Assembly (NCBI GenBank): GCA_949297785.1
Contig: CASFTW010000015.1
Span: forward strand, 39,322 to 103,321
Length of the DNA: 64,000 nt
Source: an uncultured Spirochaetales bacterium
GTDB lineage: Bacteria > Spirochaetota > Spirochaetia > Sphaerochaetales > Sphaerochaetaceae
Reading direction: 5' to 3'
Part shown: piece by piece, positions 16,159 through 23,713 of the stretch
How positions within the stretch are numbered: the first letter of the stretch is position 1
Layout of the letters: each line of letters opens with the position of its first letter
The notes under the pieces: generated by a model
Seen by the model: only the letters and a program-made list of their open reading frames with translations
The model's database searches: none
What the model was told of the DNA's origin: nothing
Translations under genes and position numbers: made by a program

Positions 16159-16410
16159 ATGGCAAACTATTATTGCAAGTATTGTGGTCAGAAGTTTTCA
16201 AGTGTGAATTCTCTTACATCTCACAATTGTCCACGACACCCCAATGGGACATTTAAAGGTAACCATGAACTGTATGAAGGAAGTGAAAAGTCAAAATACA
16301 CATGTAAATACTGCGGACAGATTTTTTCTTCTATCAGCAGCATGACCGATCATAACTGTCCAAGGCATCCTGATGGAACATTTAAAGGAAAACATTCTCC
16401 AGCGTTGTAA
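16159..16410 (+). CDS. Tandem C2H2-type zinc-finger protein
   Basis: An 83-residue protein made almost entirely of two copies of a 32-residue unit. Each has CKYCGQ, then F-S-S, a hydrophobic residue (L or M), HNCPRHP, GTFKG and a final His (residues 4-35 and 51-82). The C-x2-C pair and the following His residues match a C2H2-like finger, with an extra C and H in HNCPRH. Such fingers are rare in bacteria and could bind nucleic acid or protein. It has a strong CGGAGG site and its own candidate promoter. It lies right after the metalloprotease gene; function is unknown. Confidence 0.75.
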   Translation: MANYYCKYCGQKFSSVNSLTSHNCPRHPNGTFKGNHELYEGSEKSKYTCKYCGQIFSSISSMTDHNCPRHPDGTFKGKHSPAL

Positions 16411-16574
16411 GTCAGGACCTTTAACATCATTGATGTATATTCACCTCATCATTGAGGAAGCCATAAGATTGTCGCGGTTTATTCCCTTGTTTCTGTCCTT
16501 TGGAGAAATGACTGATCATTGTTTACAGAATGCAGGATTAGGGAAATGCTGTCTTTTCTACACACAGTGAGACT

Positions 16575-17000
16575 ATGGACTCTTCTAGTGCAGCGTACCC
16601 ATGTTGCAATGAAACCTCAGACAGTGAATGGGTGATTGTTCAGATGATGAAAGAGCAGTAAAATATGTGCATTCATATACCGAATTTGTACCGGTCTGTC
16701 CCCGATGCGGAAATTCTATGATTACGAATCTCTGTTCTGATGACAGTTTTGGGAATATGAAGGTTGTGATAAAGCCGCAGAACGTTATGTAACGTTCCTG
16801 AAAAACATAAAAGAATGAAGATCCTATTTCTGGAACTCGGTGTAGGCTATAACACGCCAGGCATAATAAAGTATCCGTTCTGGAAGATGACAAATGAAAA
16901 TCCGTAGGCGGTTTATGTGGTAGTTAACAGAGGGGAGGCCAATTGTCGCTGGAGGTTGAGCAGAGGAGTGACATCACTGCCTTCGCCCTTGAATGGACTT
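16575..17000 (+). pseudogene. Decayed SIR2-family NAD-dependent deacylase
   Basis: Translation in shifting frames gives recognisable pieces of a bacterial SIR2 (SirTM-like) protein: a zinc-ribbon half VPVCPRCGNSMITNLCSDDS at about 16688-16747 (frame 2), then, after a frameshift, ILFLELGVGYNTPGIIKYPF at about 16821-16880 (frame 3), continuing WKMTNENP to an in-frame TAG at 16905-16907. The ELGVGYNTP and PFWKMT segments are typical of this family's C-terminal half. At least one frameshift and one stop remove function. The N-terminal Rossmann half is missing. The right edge is approximate. Confidence 0.65.
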
Positions 17001-17240
17001 GCTCAACTTCTACCATCACAGAATGGGAATGCTACGGATGCTCAGCGGATCCAGTATTCCAGGAAATACCGGGATAGTTAAGGATGCGCTCATTATTTCT
17101 AGACCTGCACCACAACGATTGGAACTGAGGACGAAATGCTAAAAGTCTTCGGGTCGCACTTATCTCGTTTCCTGTTAAAATCGTATATCAAGGAGTCATG
17201 GTAACCAATCTTCATTGGAAAGCTTCGGTGAAAAATCATC

Positions 17241-17420
17241 GATATTTCTATTGATCATGGCCAGATGAAGAAGGTAAGCAGGTAAAGAAGAAAATCCGTT
17301 CTCAATGAACTTTGCAAGTATCACAGTAAAACCATCAATGAAGGGGCAAATGCCTGGATTGTGAAGAGGAATATATCAGAGGTAAGTAAATATACACTGA
17401 TATCAATTTTTCTTTTCTAA
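17241..17420 (+). pseudogene. Decayed second copy of the ribbon-helix-helix mobilization gene
   Basis: The frame starting at 17241 reads DISIDHGQMKKVSR, a TAA stop, then RRKSVLNELCKYHSKTINEG and ANAWIV. This aligns with the C-terminal part of the intact protein at 3218-3628 (RISVNM, TDTQLKASKERRESVLKGL, RKYLRETNERLNEGANVWI). The stop falls where the intact protein has Glu. The N-terminal DNA-binding half is not recognisable upstream. The copy indicates that a second related element, or a duplication, once occupied this end of the island. Confidence 0.7.
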
Positions 17421-17595
17421 GGCGACTGTTGTCAGAGTAAATCCTGTGTAAATGTTTACATTGGACAAGATAAATATAGAGTGTTTACCTTAGAAAGATA
17501 ATCCTTTGTTGTATAATGTGTTAACCTGTGTACGTCACATTTCATCCAGAAAGCCGTATTGTTAACAGACTTCCTAAATTGATTTTTCAATTTTA

Positions 17596-17624
17596 TTGAC
17601 GTTAGAGAGACAAGGCAGTAAACT
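17596..17624 (+). promoter_or_regulatory. Sigma70-type promoter of the DUF3800-associated RNA
   Basis: TTGACG (17596-17601) and TAAACT (17619-17624) are separated by 17 nt, close to the housekeeping consensus. The predicted start is near 17631, exactly at the first base of a predicted RNA hairpin. A further TATAAT (17512-17517) lies upstream without a convincing -35. Confidence 0.65.
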
Positions 17625-17630
17625 TTAATT

Positions 17631-17738
17631 ACGACATCGGTAGATATCGTCAGCGGTGGGAACCAGTCGAACCGTCTAAGCGTATGTTAAGTACGTTGGC
17701 CACCGCGAAAAGCCACCTCGTTGAAAGGTGGTTTTTTC
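17631..17738 (+). ncRNA. Structured small RNA upstream of the DUF3800 gene
   Basis: A region of about 108 nt between a good promoter and an intrinsic terminator, with three successive helices: a 5' hairpin ACGA/TCGT (17631-17650); a central stem GCGGTGG (17653-17659) pairing with CCACCGC (17700-17706) that encloses a small hairpin, GCGTA with TACGT; and the terminator stem. No ORF fits. It ends 27 nt before the DUF3800 start codon. Structured RNAs next to DUF3800 genes are a recognised group of motifs (the DUF3800-I to -XI RNA motifs from comparative genomics). Whether this is one of those classes cannot be told here. The arrangement resembles type III toxin-antitoxin loci, but without obvious tandem repeats. 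Confidence 0.65.
17711..17737 (+). terminator. Intrinsic terminator between the small RNA and the DUF3800 gene
   Basis: The stem CCACCT (17713-17718) pairs with AGGTGG (17726-17731), with a 7-nt loop and six T residues following. It would end the small RNA and let only readthrough transcripts reach the DUF3800 gene. Confidence 0.8.
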
Positions 17739-17764
17739 TTTTTTCTTTTTCTGAGGAGATATGG

Positions 17765-18460
17765 ATGAACATCTACGTGTTTTCTGATGAAAGTGGAATA
17801 TTCGACTACAAACATCACGAATGGTTCGTGTATGCAGGTATTGTCGTCATCGGAAAACAGGAAATGGATATGCTTTCCCGTAAGTTTCTGGCACTTGAAA
17901 AGAAGTTACGACAGAAAACAAAATACAGAAAGATGTCGGAACTGAAAGCAAAATATCTTGATGAGAAGGATAAGAAAAAGCTTCTTGGAGTATTCTGTGA
18001 AACATATAAATTCGCAATAGCGATTAAACTGAATCATCTGGATCTTAAGAGGGTATTTCATAATCAGAAGTCAAAACAGAATTATATGGACTTCGCATAC
18101 AGGTTTATATTAAGAAAAGCTTTTGAACACATGATTGGAAGAGGGTCTTTGTTCCCAGATGAAGCTTTTGATCTTATTATCAATGAAGACAATCATCATA
18201 TAGCAGAGTGTGATTTACAACAGAAGTCGGACACGATTTATAAAGAATTCAAGGAAGGAACATTCAGGACAACATTTGGTGTATTGTTCCCACCTCTTTT
18301 TGAAAATCTGAGGAAAGTGGAAATTACGCTCCGAGATTCTGTAAACAGTGCACTTGTCCGCGGTGCAGATATTGTAGCCAACACGGTTTACACCTCTCTT
18401 CTGAAGAATGAGCTTGATGTTCTGGAAAATGATGATTTCTATATTGAGTTTTTACCTTAA
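17765..18460 (+). CDS. DUF3800-domain protein
   Basis: A 231-residue DUF3800 protein, starting at ATG 17765 with GAGGAG 7 nt upstream. The hallmark N-terminal strand NIYVFSDESGIFD carries the D-E-S-G motif; WFVYAGIVVIGKQE follows; the C-terminal third has DLIINEDN (about residue 138) and LVRGADIVANTVYTSL (about residue 197), matching the family's conserved acidic residues and R-G-A-D. The family is thought to have an RNase H-like fold, which would make a nucleic acid substrate plausible; no activity is established. It is preceded by the structured RNA at 17631-17738 and appears intact amid decayed neighbours. Confidence 0.87.
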   Translation: MNIYVFSDESGIFDYKHHEWFVYAGIVVIGKQEMDMLSRKFLALEKKLRQKTKYRKMSELKAKYLDEKDKKKLLGVFCETYKFAIAIKLNHLDLKRVFHNQKSKQNYMDFAYRFILRKAFEHMIGRGSLFPDEAFDLIINEDNHHIAECDLQQKSDTIYKEFKEGTFRTTFGVLFPPLFENLRKVEITLRDSVNSALVRGADIVANTVYTSLLKNELDVLENDDFYIEFLP

Positions 18461-18468
18461 AAGAAACT

Positions 18469-18760
18469 ATGCCGAATGGTTCAGAAATAACTCGCGAACA
18501 GTTCGCGAATAGCTCGCAAATAACTCGCGAGTCATTTAATAGATCAGATGTTGTTCCTAAGAAAAAAAGTTTCAAAGGAGGCCGTAAAAGCTGCTATCGT
18601 TTCATATCTAAGAAATAATTCCAAAGCTACATATCAGGAAATTGGTGATGAGGTGGATATAAAGAAGACAACAGTTTTCAAATATCTAAGCGAATTAGTG
18701 TAGGCAAGAATAATAGGAAGGATTGGAAATAATAAAAGCGGATACTGGAAAGTTCTTTAA
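18469..18760 (+). pseudogene. Decayed C-terminal tail of a Schlafen/AlbA-type protein
   Basis: The first frame reads a repetitive linker, SEITREQFANSSQITRESFN, up to an A-run at 18562-18568; after a +1 shift the frame reads KEAVKAAIVSYLRNNSKATY, QEIGDEVDIKKTTVFKYLSE and LV, then a TAG at 18701-18703, then ARIIGRIGNNKSGYWKVL and TAA at 18758. The winged helix ending in G-Y-W-K-V is the usual C-terminus of AlbA_2 (Schlafen-like) DNA-binding regulators. The AlbA domain itself is gone. Confidence 0.65.
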
Positions 18761-18769
18761 TGCAAAATG

Positions 18770-18853
18770 CGAACGCACTGTGTTCGTAATTGGATTTGAT
18801 TGTAAACATCAAATTCCGTCGGCCATTTCTTGACGTGAACGCACTGCGTTCAC
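18770..18853. repeat. Two related palindromes (GAACGCA-C-TGCGTTC type)
   Basis: CGAACGCACTGTGTTCG (18770-18786) and GTGAACGCACTGCGTTCAC (18835-18853) are near-identical short palindromes. The second has perfect 9-bp arms around a single C; the first has one mismatch. They are 48 bp apart in a stretch with no gene (18761-19081) and could be leftover operator or recombination sites. I see nothing else in that gap. Confidence 0.4.
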
Positions 18854-19081
18854 ACATACCCTGCTTATCAGTTTCAGAATGATTTATGTATGTAGCACTA
18901 TTTGTAGCAGGTCATGTAGCAACTTGTGATACCGTAATGACAAGAAAGCGGAGATAATGCGTACTAAGGCATGCAAACATCTCTCTTGCATAAAGTGTTA
19001 AGGGATGTTAAATTAAAGCAAAGAATGGTAAGAAGAGCGTTGTAATTTCTTGTATTAAAAGAGATTATAAGCGTTTTGACG

Positions 19082-19120
19082 CGGTGAAAGTCATAGGTTC
19101 AAACCCTATACCGCCCAACA
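19082..19120 (+). other. 3' fragment of a tRNA gene: island attachment site
   Basis: The end of a tRNA is visible: a variable loop, a T-arm with stem ATAGG (19093-19097), loop TTCAAAC and stem CCTAT (19105-19109), then the acceptor 3' strand ACCGCCC (19110-19116) and discriminator A. CCA is not encoded. The D-arm and anticodon arm are missing upstream. This is the expected scar when an integrase targets the 3' end of a tRNA gene; the island would lie to its left, with the intact tRNA beyond the left window edge. The tRNA identity cannot be read because the anticodon is absent. Confidence 0.72.
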
Positions 19121-19126
19121 TATAAG

Positions 19127-19163
19127 AAGCCTTGTAACTGGTCGGTTGCAAGGCTTATTTTTT
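19127..19163 (+). terminator. Intrinsic terminator of the (original) tRNA gene
   Basis: A 12-bp stem with one G-T pair, AAGCCTTGTAAC (19127-19138) with GTTGCAAGGCTT (19145-19156), loop of 6 nt, then A and six T residues. It directly follows the tRNA 3' fragment, as expected for the chromosomal tRNA transcription unit. The following 19164-19335 stretch holds no gene that I can see. Confidence 0.8.
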
Positions 19164-19335
19164 GTTTTCTTATATGGTTCATGCATAAAAGTATTGGGGT
19201 GCGTGGGGATTAGCTTAGGAGAAGCAGAAGTCAAATCAAGAACATGATAATTAAATAATAGACTAAGAGTACTAAATAAAAAGGTTTCCATGCCTCATTG
19301 TTGTAAGTAGACAAAAAACAAAAGGAAGGAAACCC

Positions 19336-19608
19336 ATGGATCAATTTATCACATCATTGTTGTCTTTGCCAGAGTGCGAGTATACAGAAATCTGTCAGAT
19401 GATTGAGAGAAGGATGGATGGCATAACTTCAAGGGCAATACATCCCATCTCCAATGGCCCACTTGAAGGTACTAACAATATGATCAAGACATTGCATAAG
19501 CAGTCTTATGCTTTCACAGATACACACTACTTCTTCCTTAAGATCTGGGATGCGTATGGACTGATTCCTAAGACAGGAAGGTATAAAGCCCAACAAAATT
19601 GTACATGA
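19336..19608 (+). pseudogene. C-terminal remnant of an ISL3-family transposase
   Basis: A 90-residue ORF. Residues 38-73 (HPISNGPLEGTNNMIKTLHK, then AFTDTHYFFLKIWDA) match the C-terminal end of IS204/IS1001/IS1096-type (ISL3 family, DDE) transposases, where S-N-G-x-x-E-G-x-N-N-x-I-K is conserved. The family protein is normally about 400 residues; the catalytic core is missing. The ATG with AAGGAAGGAAAC before it makes the ORF look tidy, but it is most likely a truncated insertion sequence between the attachment site and topA. Confidence 0.75.
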
Positions 19609-19734
19609 GCCTTCTATTTTATCTTGATACTTAAGAACATCAACAATGCTTATACATTTCAGTTCCTGTATGTAAACTGCCTTCTATATCCTGTTTTAAA
19701 TCGTTCTGAGCCTCCAGAGAGAGGCTCAGTGGGA

Positions 19735-22713
19735 TCACTCTGTTTTCTTCTTTATGATTTCAACGGCTTCTTCAAGGGTGAGACCGTCAACGGACTTCTT
19801 ATACTTTGATGGAAGGGCAATGTTGTCTGTACCCCACTTGAGGTAGTAACCGTAACGGCCGTTTGCAGCTGCGACATCCTTTCCTTCATACTGGCCGAGA
19901 ACAACAGGCTGAATGGATTTTATTTCCTCTGCTTTCTCAATTGCCTTAATTGCATCTTCAAGAGAAATACTGCCGGCAGACCTCTGGCTGATGCGGTAAT
20001 TGCCGTCATTCCATTTTAGGTAATAACCGTAGCGGCCTGAGACCAGCTGGATATCGCTGCCTTTGTACTGGCCAAGAACACTGTCCGGCTGGTTCGCTTT
20101 CTCGATCTCCTGCACGGCTTCTTCAAATGTAATGCTGTCCGTACCCTTGCTCATACGGTAGTTCTTTCCGTTCCATTTCAGATAATAGCCGTAGCGGCCG
20201 TTATGAAGAGTTATGTTCTGACCATTGTATGAGCCGAGAACAGTACCGTCCTTCGCTGCCGCAGTTTTGACGGAAGCACCCGCCTGACAGAGATTCTCAG
20301 CCTCCTCCTGAGTCAGCGTCTCGCTGTCGGTTCCCTTCGGGATTCTGACAGAAACATCTCCCCATTTCAGATACGGACCGAACTTTCCCTTTCTCAGGCA
20401 CAACGACTTTCCTTCATAATCATCAAAGGTCTTCAGATCACTTCCTGTCTTTCTGCCTATCAGGGCGAAGGCACTCTCCGCACTCATATTGTATGGAACT
20501 CCGTAAACCCGGTAGTTTGAATCCTTGTACTTCAGATAGAAACCGAAAGGACCGCTGTTGAGGACAGCTTCATTGCCTTCTTCATCTTTTGCCACGACAA
20601 GTGGAAGGGAGAAAAGGTATTCAATCTCGTCAATGCTGTAGTCTTCTGCCTTTTTCTTGCCCTTTGGCACATTGCAGGTTTTGTCGCCCTTCTGCCAGTA
20701 TTCGCCCCGGCTTCCCTTTCTGAGAACTATCTCATTCTCATCAGATGGTGTCTGCGGAGAAACCGCGTTGCTGATAAGAGATGCGATATCATCATCACTC
20801 ATAAGACCCGGAAGCTCGTATGGCGGAATGTTCACGAGAAGAGTCTTTCCGTCCTCCTTTTTGAGGTTTGTCTGGATGTATGTGCCATAAGGACCGATCT
20901 TTATGCTGTAGGAACATTCACTGCCATCACCCAGCTTTGCCTTCCCAGTGAAATGAGGGAAAGAAAGAGTCTTGTAATCATCTTCGGATGCTCTTGCAAT
21001 GGCAAGCATGTCCTTGAGCCCGACGTGCTCACCATCTCCGTAATAGAACTCGTTGAGATAAGTCAGGCTGTCCTCTTCCCCGTTTGAGATTTTATCAAGT
21101 TCATCTTCCATTCTGGAAGTGTAGGAATAGTCGACAAGCTGGCTGAAAGCCCTGTTCATGCAGGCATTCACGGCGAATCCCGTGAAAGTCGGGATCATGA
21201 CCCTGTCCTGTTCCTTCACATAGCCCCTGTCAAGAAGCGTCGATATGATCGTGGAATAGGTACTGGGCCTTCCGATACCCTGTTCCTCAAGTTTCTTTAT
21301 GAGACTTGCTTCGTTATAGCGGTTTGGGGGTGTCGTTATATGTTCGCTGTTTGTGAGAATGGCATCATGGAGCTTCTCACCTTCACTCAGCACAGGAAGC
21401 TTGACACCCTTGTCATCTTCATCCTTGTCATCGGCATACACCTTCAGATAGCCGGCAAAAAGCACAGATGTGCCGGAAGAAGAGAATATGAAATCACCAT
21501 TGTGAATCTTGACCGTAGTTGTGCTCTTTCTGGCATTTGCCATCTGGGTTGCCAGCGTTCTCATCCATATGAGTGTATAAAGAGCAAGCTCCTTGCCTTT
21601 CAGGCCGGTCGCCTCGGGACGGCGGAATACATCTCCGGCCGGACGGATGGCCTCATGGGCTTCCTGCGCATTCTTGCTCTTATTGCGGAACTGACGCTCA
21701 GAAGGACTGAGATAATCCTGCCCGAACTCATTCAGTATTTCATGGCGCGCAGCCTTTATGCATTCATCGGAAAGGTTCACGCTGTCAGTACGCATATAGG
21801 TTATGAAGCCGTTCTCGAAAAGATTCTGGGCAAGCCTCATGGTCTCCTTTGAGGAAAGTTTCAGACGGCTGGAAGCGGCCTGCTGAAGAGTTGATGTCGT
21901 GAAAGGCGCCTGCGGCGATGAAACATTCTCCTTGCATTTCACGCTGATAACTTCATATACAGGATTCTCATTGCACAGTGCGATGATCTTATCACCGTCT
22001 TCCTTTGAAAGAAGTCTTGCACGTCCGTTGAATTCACCTGTTGTGGAATCGAAATCCTTGCCTGTTGCAATCCTCTCGCCCCATGCACTTTCAAGTGTGG
22101 CACAGAAGGAAGAGAAATCCGCTTTTATATCATAATATGAAGCAGCCTTGTGATGCAGGCGGTCAAGCTCCTTCTCCACGATGAAACGCAGACCGACGGA
22201 CTGAACACGGCCGCCGGAAAGCTTCTTGTTTGAAAGCTTCTTCCACAGAAGAGGAGAAACCTCGTAACCGAAAAGACGGTCGATTATCCTTCTATCCTCC
22301 TGTGCTTTGACAAGGTTCATGTCTATGTCCCTTCCCCCTTCCAGCGCGCTCGTTATGGCAGAACGGGTAATTTCATGGAACACCATTCTCCGGTAGGGAA
22401 CACGCGGCTTCAAAAGCTGCAGCAGATGCCAGGAAATTGACTCGCCCTCACGGTCCTCATCAGTCGCAAGCAGCAGCTCGCTGCTGTCCTTCAGTTTCTT
22501 TCTGAGGTCCTGTACAAGAGATTCCTTGCCTTCTGTTATTTCATACTCGGGCTCGAATCCGTGCTCGATATCAATGGCCATGCGGTCCTGCGGAAGATCC
22601 CTGACATGCCCCTTGCTGGCAACAACCGTGTAATTTGACGGAAGATATTTCTTTATGGTCTGCGCCTTGGTGGGAGACTCTACGATTACAAGCGATTTCT
22701 TCTCCTGACTCAT
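19735..22713 (-). CDS. topA: DNA topoisomerase I with C-terminal repeat domains
   Basis: Type IA topoisomerase that relaxes negative supercoils. The N-terminal Toprim domain has LVIVESPTKAQTIKKYL with catalytic Glu and TDEDREGESISWHLL with the DxDxE acidic cluster; the active-site Tyr is in NGFITYMRTDSVNLS at about residue 306. Total length is 992 residues, longer than the usual 700-865. The C-terminus has no zinc ribbons but about five copies of a 55-70-residue unit with the core GRYGYYLKW (Toprim C-terminal repeat type), the last ending in LTLEEAVEIIKKK. It is the first intact core gene after the island. Confidence 0.97.
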   Translation of the reverse strand: MSQEKKSLVIVESPTKAQTIKKYLPSNYTVVASKGHVRDLPQDRMAIDIEHGFEPEYEITEGKESLVQDLRKKLKDSSELLLATDEDREGESISWHLLQLLKPRVPYRRMVFHEITRSAITSALEGGRDIDMNLVKAQEDRRIIDRLFGYEVSPLLWKKLSNKKLSGGRVQSVGLRFIVEKELDRLHHKAASYYDIKADFSSFCATLESAWGERIATGKDFDSTTGEFNGRARLLSKEDGDKIIALCNENPVYEVISVKCKENVSSPQAPFTTSTLQQAASSRLKLSSKETMRLAQNLFENGFITYMRTDSVNLSDECIKAARHEILNEFGQDYLSPSERQFRNKSKNAQEAHEAIRPAGDVFRRPEATGLKGKELALYTLIWMRTLATQMANARKSTTTVKIHNGDFIFSSSGTSVLFAGYLKVYADDKDEDDKGVKLPVLSEGEKLHDAILTNSEHITTPPNRYNEASLIKKLEEQGIGRPSTYSTIISTLLDRGYVKEQDRVMIPTFTGFAVNACMNRAFSQLVDYSYTSRMEDELDKISNGEEDSLTYLNEFYYGDGEHVGLKDMLAIARASEDDYKTLSFPHFTGKAKLGDGSECSYSIKIGPYGTYIQTNLKKEDGKTLLVNIPPYELPGLMSDDDIASLISNAVSPQTPSDENEIVLRKGSRGEYWQKGDKTCNVPKGKKKAEDYSIDEIEYLFSLPLVVAKDEEGNEAVLNSGPFGFYLKYKDSNYRVYGVPYNMSAESAFALIGRKTGSDLKTFDDYEGKSLCLRKGKFGPYLKWGDVSVRIPKGTDSETLTQEEAENLCQAGASVKTAAAKDGTVLGSYNGQNITLHNGRYGYYLKWNGKNYRMSKGTDSITFEEAVQEIEKANQPDSVLGQYKGSDIQLVSGRYGYYLKWNDGNYRISQRSAGSISLEDAIKAIEKAEEIKSIQPVVLGQYEGKDVAAANGRYGYYLKWGTDNIALPSKYKKSVDGLTLEEAVEIIKKKTE

Positions 22714-22801
22714 CTTTGTTTCCTTCTCAGATAGAGAAAATATTGGGATGGGAAATGATTTGTCAAGTCAGGAAAAGCCGATTTCAGCCGGTATATTATC
22801 C

Positions 22802-22820
22802 TTATTACTACTAGTAATAA
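22802..22820. repeat. A+T-rich palindrome upstream of topA
   Basis: Perfect 9-bp arms, TTATTACTA and TAGTAATAA, around one C, lie between the envelope-protein stop (22827) and the topA start (22713). The 1-nt centre is too tight for a hairpin, so a protein-binding site near the topA promoter is more likely than a terminator. Confidence 0.35.
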
Positions 22821-22826
22821 CTTTTT

Positions 22827-23654
22827 TCAGATTTCCATTACTCTGACCATCTCATATGTGAATGGATCATCCTCATTCATGGGATTGCGGAAAAGCGCCG
22901 ACTCGACAAGACCGGATCCGCTTGTCTCGTAAACAAGATAAACACCGTCCTCCCGCATTGAGAAATCATAGCTGGTGGTGGTCGTAACCTTGAAGCCGAA
23001 CGCACTTGACTGTATCTCCACCGATGCACTCTCCGGTGTGATGAATATGCGGCTGACGCGGAAACGGCCCGGTTTGAGGGAACTTGTATTGAATTTCTCG
23101 CAGTTGAGTCGGTAGGCAAGCGCAGTCTCGCCCCCGTCATCATAATCAATCCAGGGCCAGGTACTGTCATCGAGACTCTGGAGGGGGAAAATCACAAGCT
23201 CGTCGTCTCCGTACGGTATCGAGATTTCCATATACTGTCCGTATTCCGGGCTGGTCTTCAGTCTTGCTATGTAGACAATCTCCTTCAGACGGCCCTTATT
23301 GTCATCATCAGTCTCGTTCACCCATTTGTAAACGCCGCTGAATGAGTCCGTTTCAATCTCCAGTGCATCAGCATCAAGGGTATTGTTGTTCTCATCCCTC
23401 GCACCGACAATGAGGCGGTAACCGCTGTCCTGAGCCAGATTTTCGGCCGTGTAGGAGAAAGTATCAGCATCAAGGCGTGCAAGAAATATGTCATTTGCAT
23501 ATACATCATAGAAAGAGGCACCCTCCACCTCACTCCATTCCAGATTCACATCATTGACCAGCACCTGTGCCTTAAGGTCCAGCTGACTGGCATACAGGGA
23601 GAATGAAATCATTATCATGATGAAGACAAGACCCGATTTTCTTGAAGAAAACAT
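22827..23654 (-). CDS. Exported protein with a fibronectin type III-like domain
   Basis: A 275-residue protein with a typical Sec signal peptide (positive MFSSRKSG, hydrophobic core to about residue 20, then YASQLD). Residues 28-105 read as a fibronectin type III-like beta sandwich (VLVNDVNLEWSEVEGASFYD, then SYTAENLAQDSGYRLIVGAR). The remainder is beta-rich and unrecognised. It is probably periplasmic or surface exposed. It is divergent from the lipoprotein gene at 23714 and not obviously linked to topA. Its specific role is unknown. Confidence 0.75.
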   Translation of the reverse strand: MFSSRKSGLVFIMIMISFSLYASQLDLKAQVLVNDVNLEWSEVEGASFYDVYANDIFLARLDADTFSYTAENLAQDSGYRLIVGARDENNNTLDADALEIETDSFSGVYKWVNETDDDNKGRLKEIVYIARLKTSPEYGQYMEISIPYGDDELVIFPLQSLDDSTWPWIDYDDGGETALAYRLNCEKFNTSSLKPGRFRVSRIFITPESASVEIQSSAFGFKVTTTTSYDFSMREDGVYLVYETSGSGLVESALFRNPMNEDDPFTYEMVRVMEI

Positions 23655-23713
23655 AACAGCACCTTATAAATCAAAATTTTACACTTGTGTGTGTTATCAC
23701 AATTTTATATCTT

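Noticed and set aside
16373..16570. 65-residue plus-strand reading frame after the zinc-finger gene
   Set aside because: It starts inside the zinc-finger gene in another frame, has no ribosome-binding site and no recognisable sequence; the zinc-finger gene and the SIR2 remnant explain the region better.
18481..18540. CRISPR-like short repeats (CTCGCGAA-type)
   Set aside because: The repeats are only about 8 nt, with irregular spacing, and translate as the repetitive linker of the Schlafen-type remnant. No CRISPR array or cas gene is visible in the window.
19336..19608. Intact small gene rather than a transposase remnant
   Set aside because: It has a tidy start and SD-like sequence, but only the C-terminal signature of ISL3 transposases is present and the catalytic core is missing.
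21340..21852. 170-residue plus-strand frame inside topA
   Set aside because: It is antisense to conserved topA sequence that carries the catalytic Tyr; the frame is a shadow of codon bias.
22802..22820. Rho-independent terminator upstream of topA
   Set aside because: The arms are A+T only with a 1-nt centre and, on the strand of the flanking genes, no T-run follows, so it is listed only as a palindrome.
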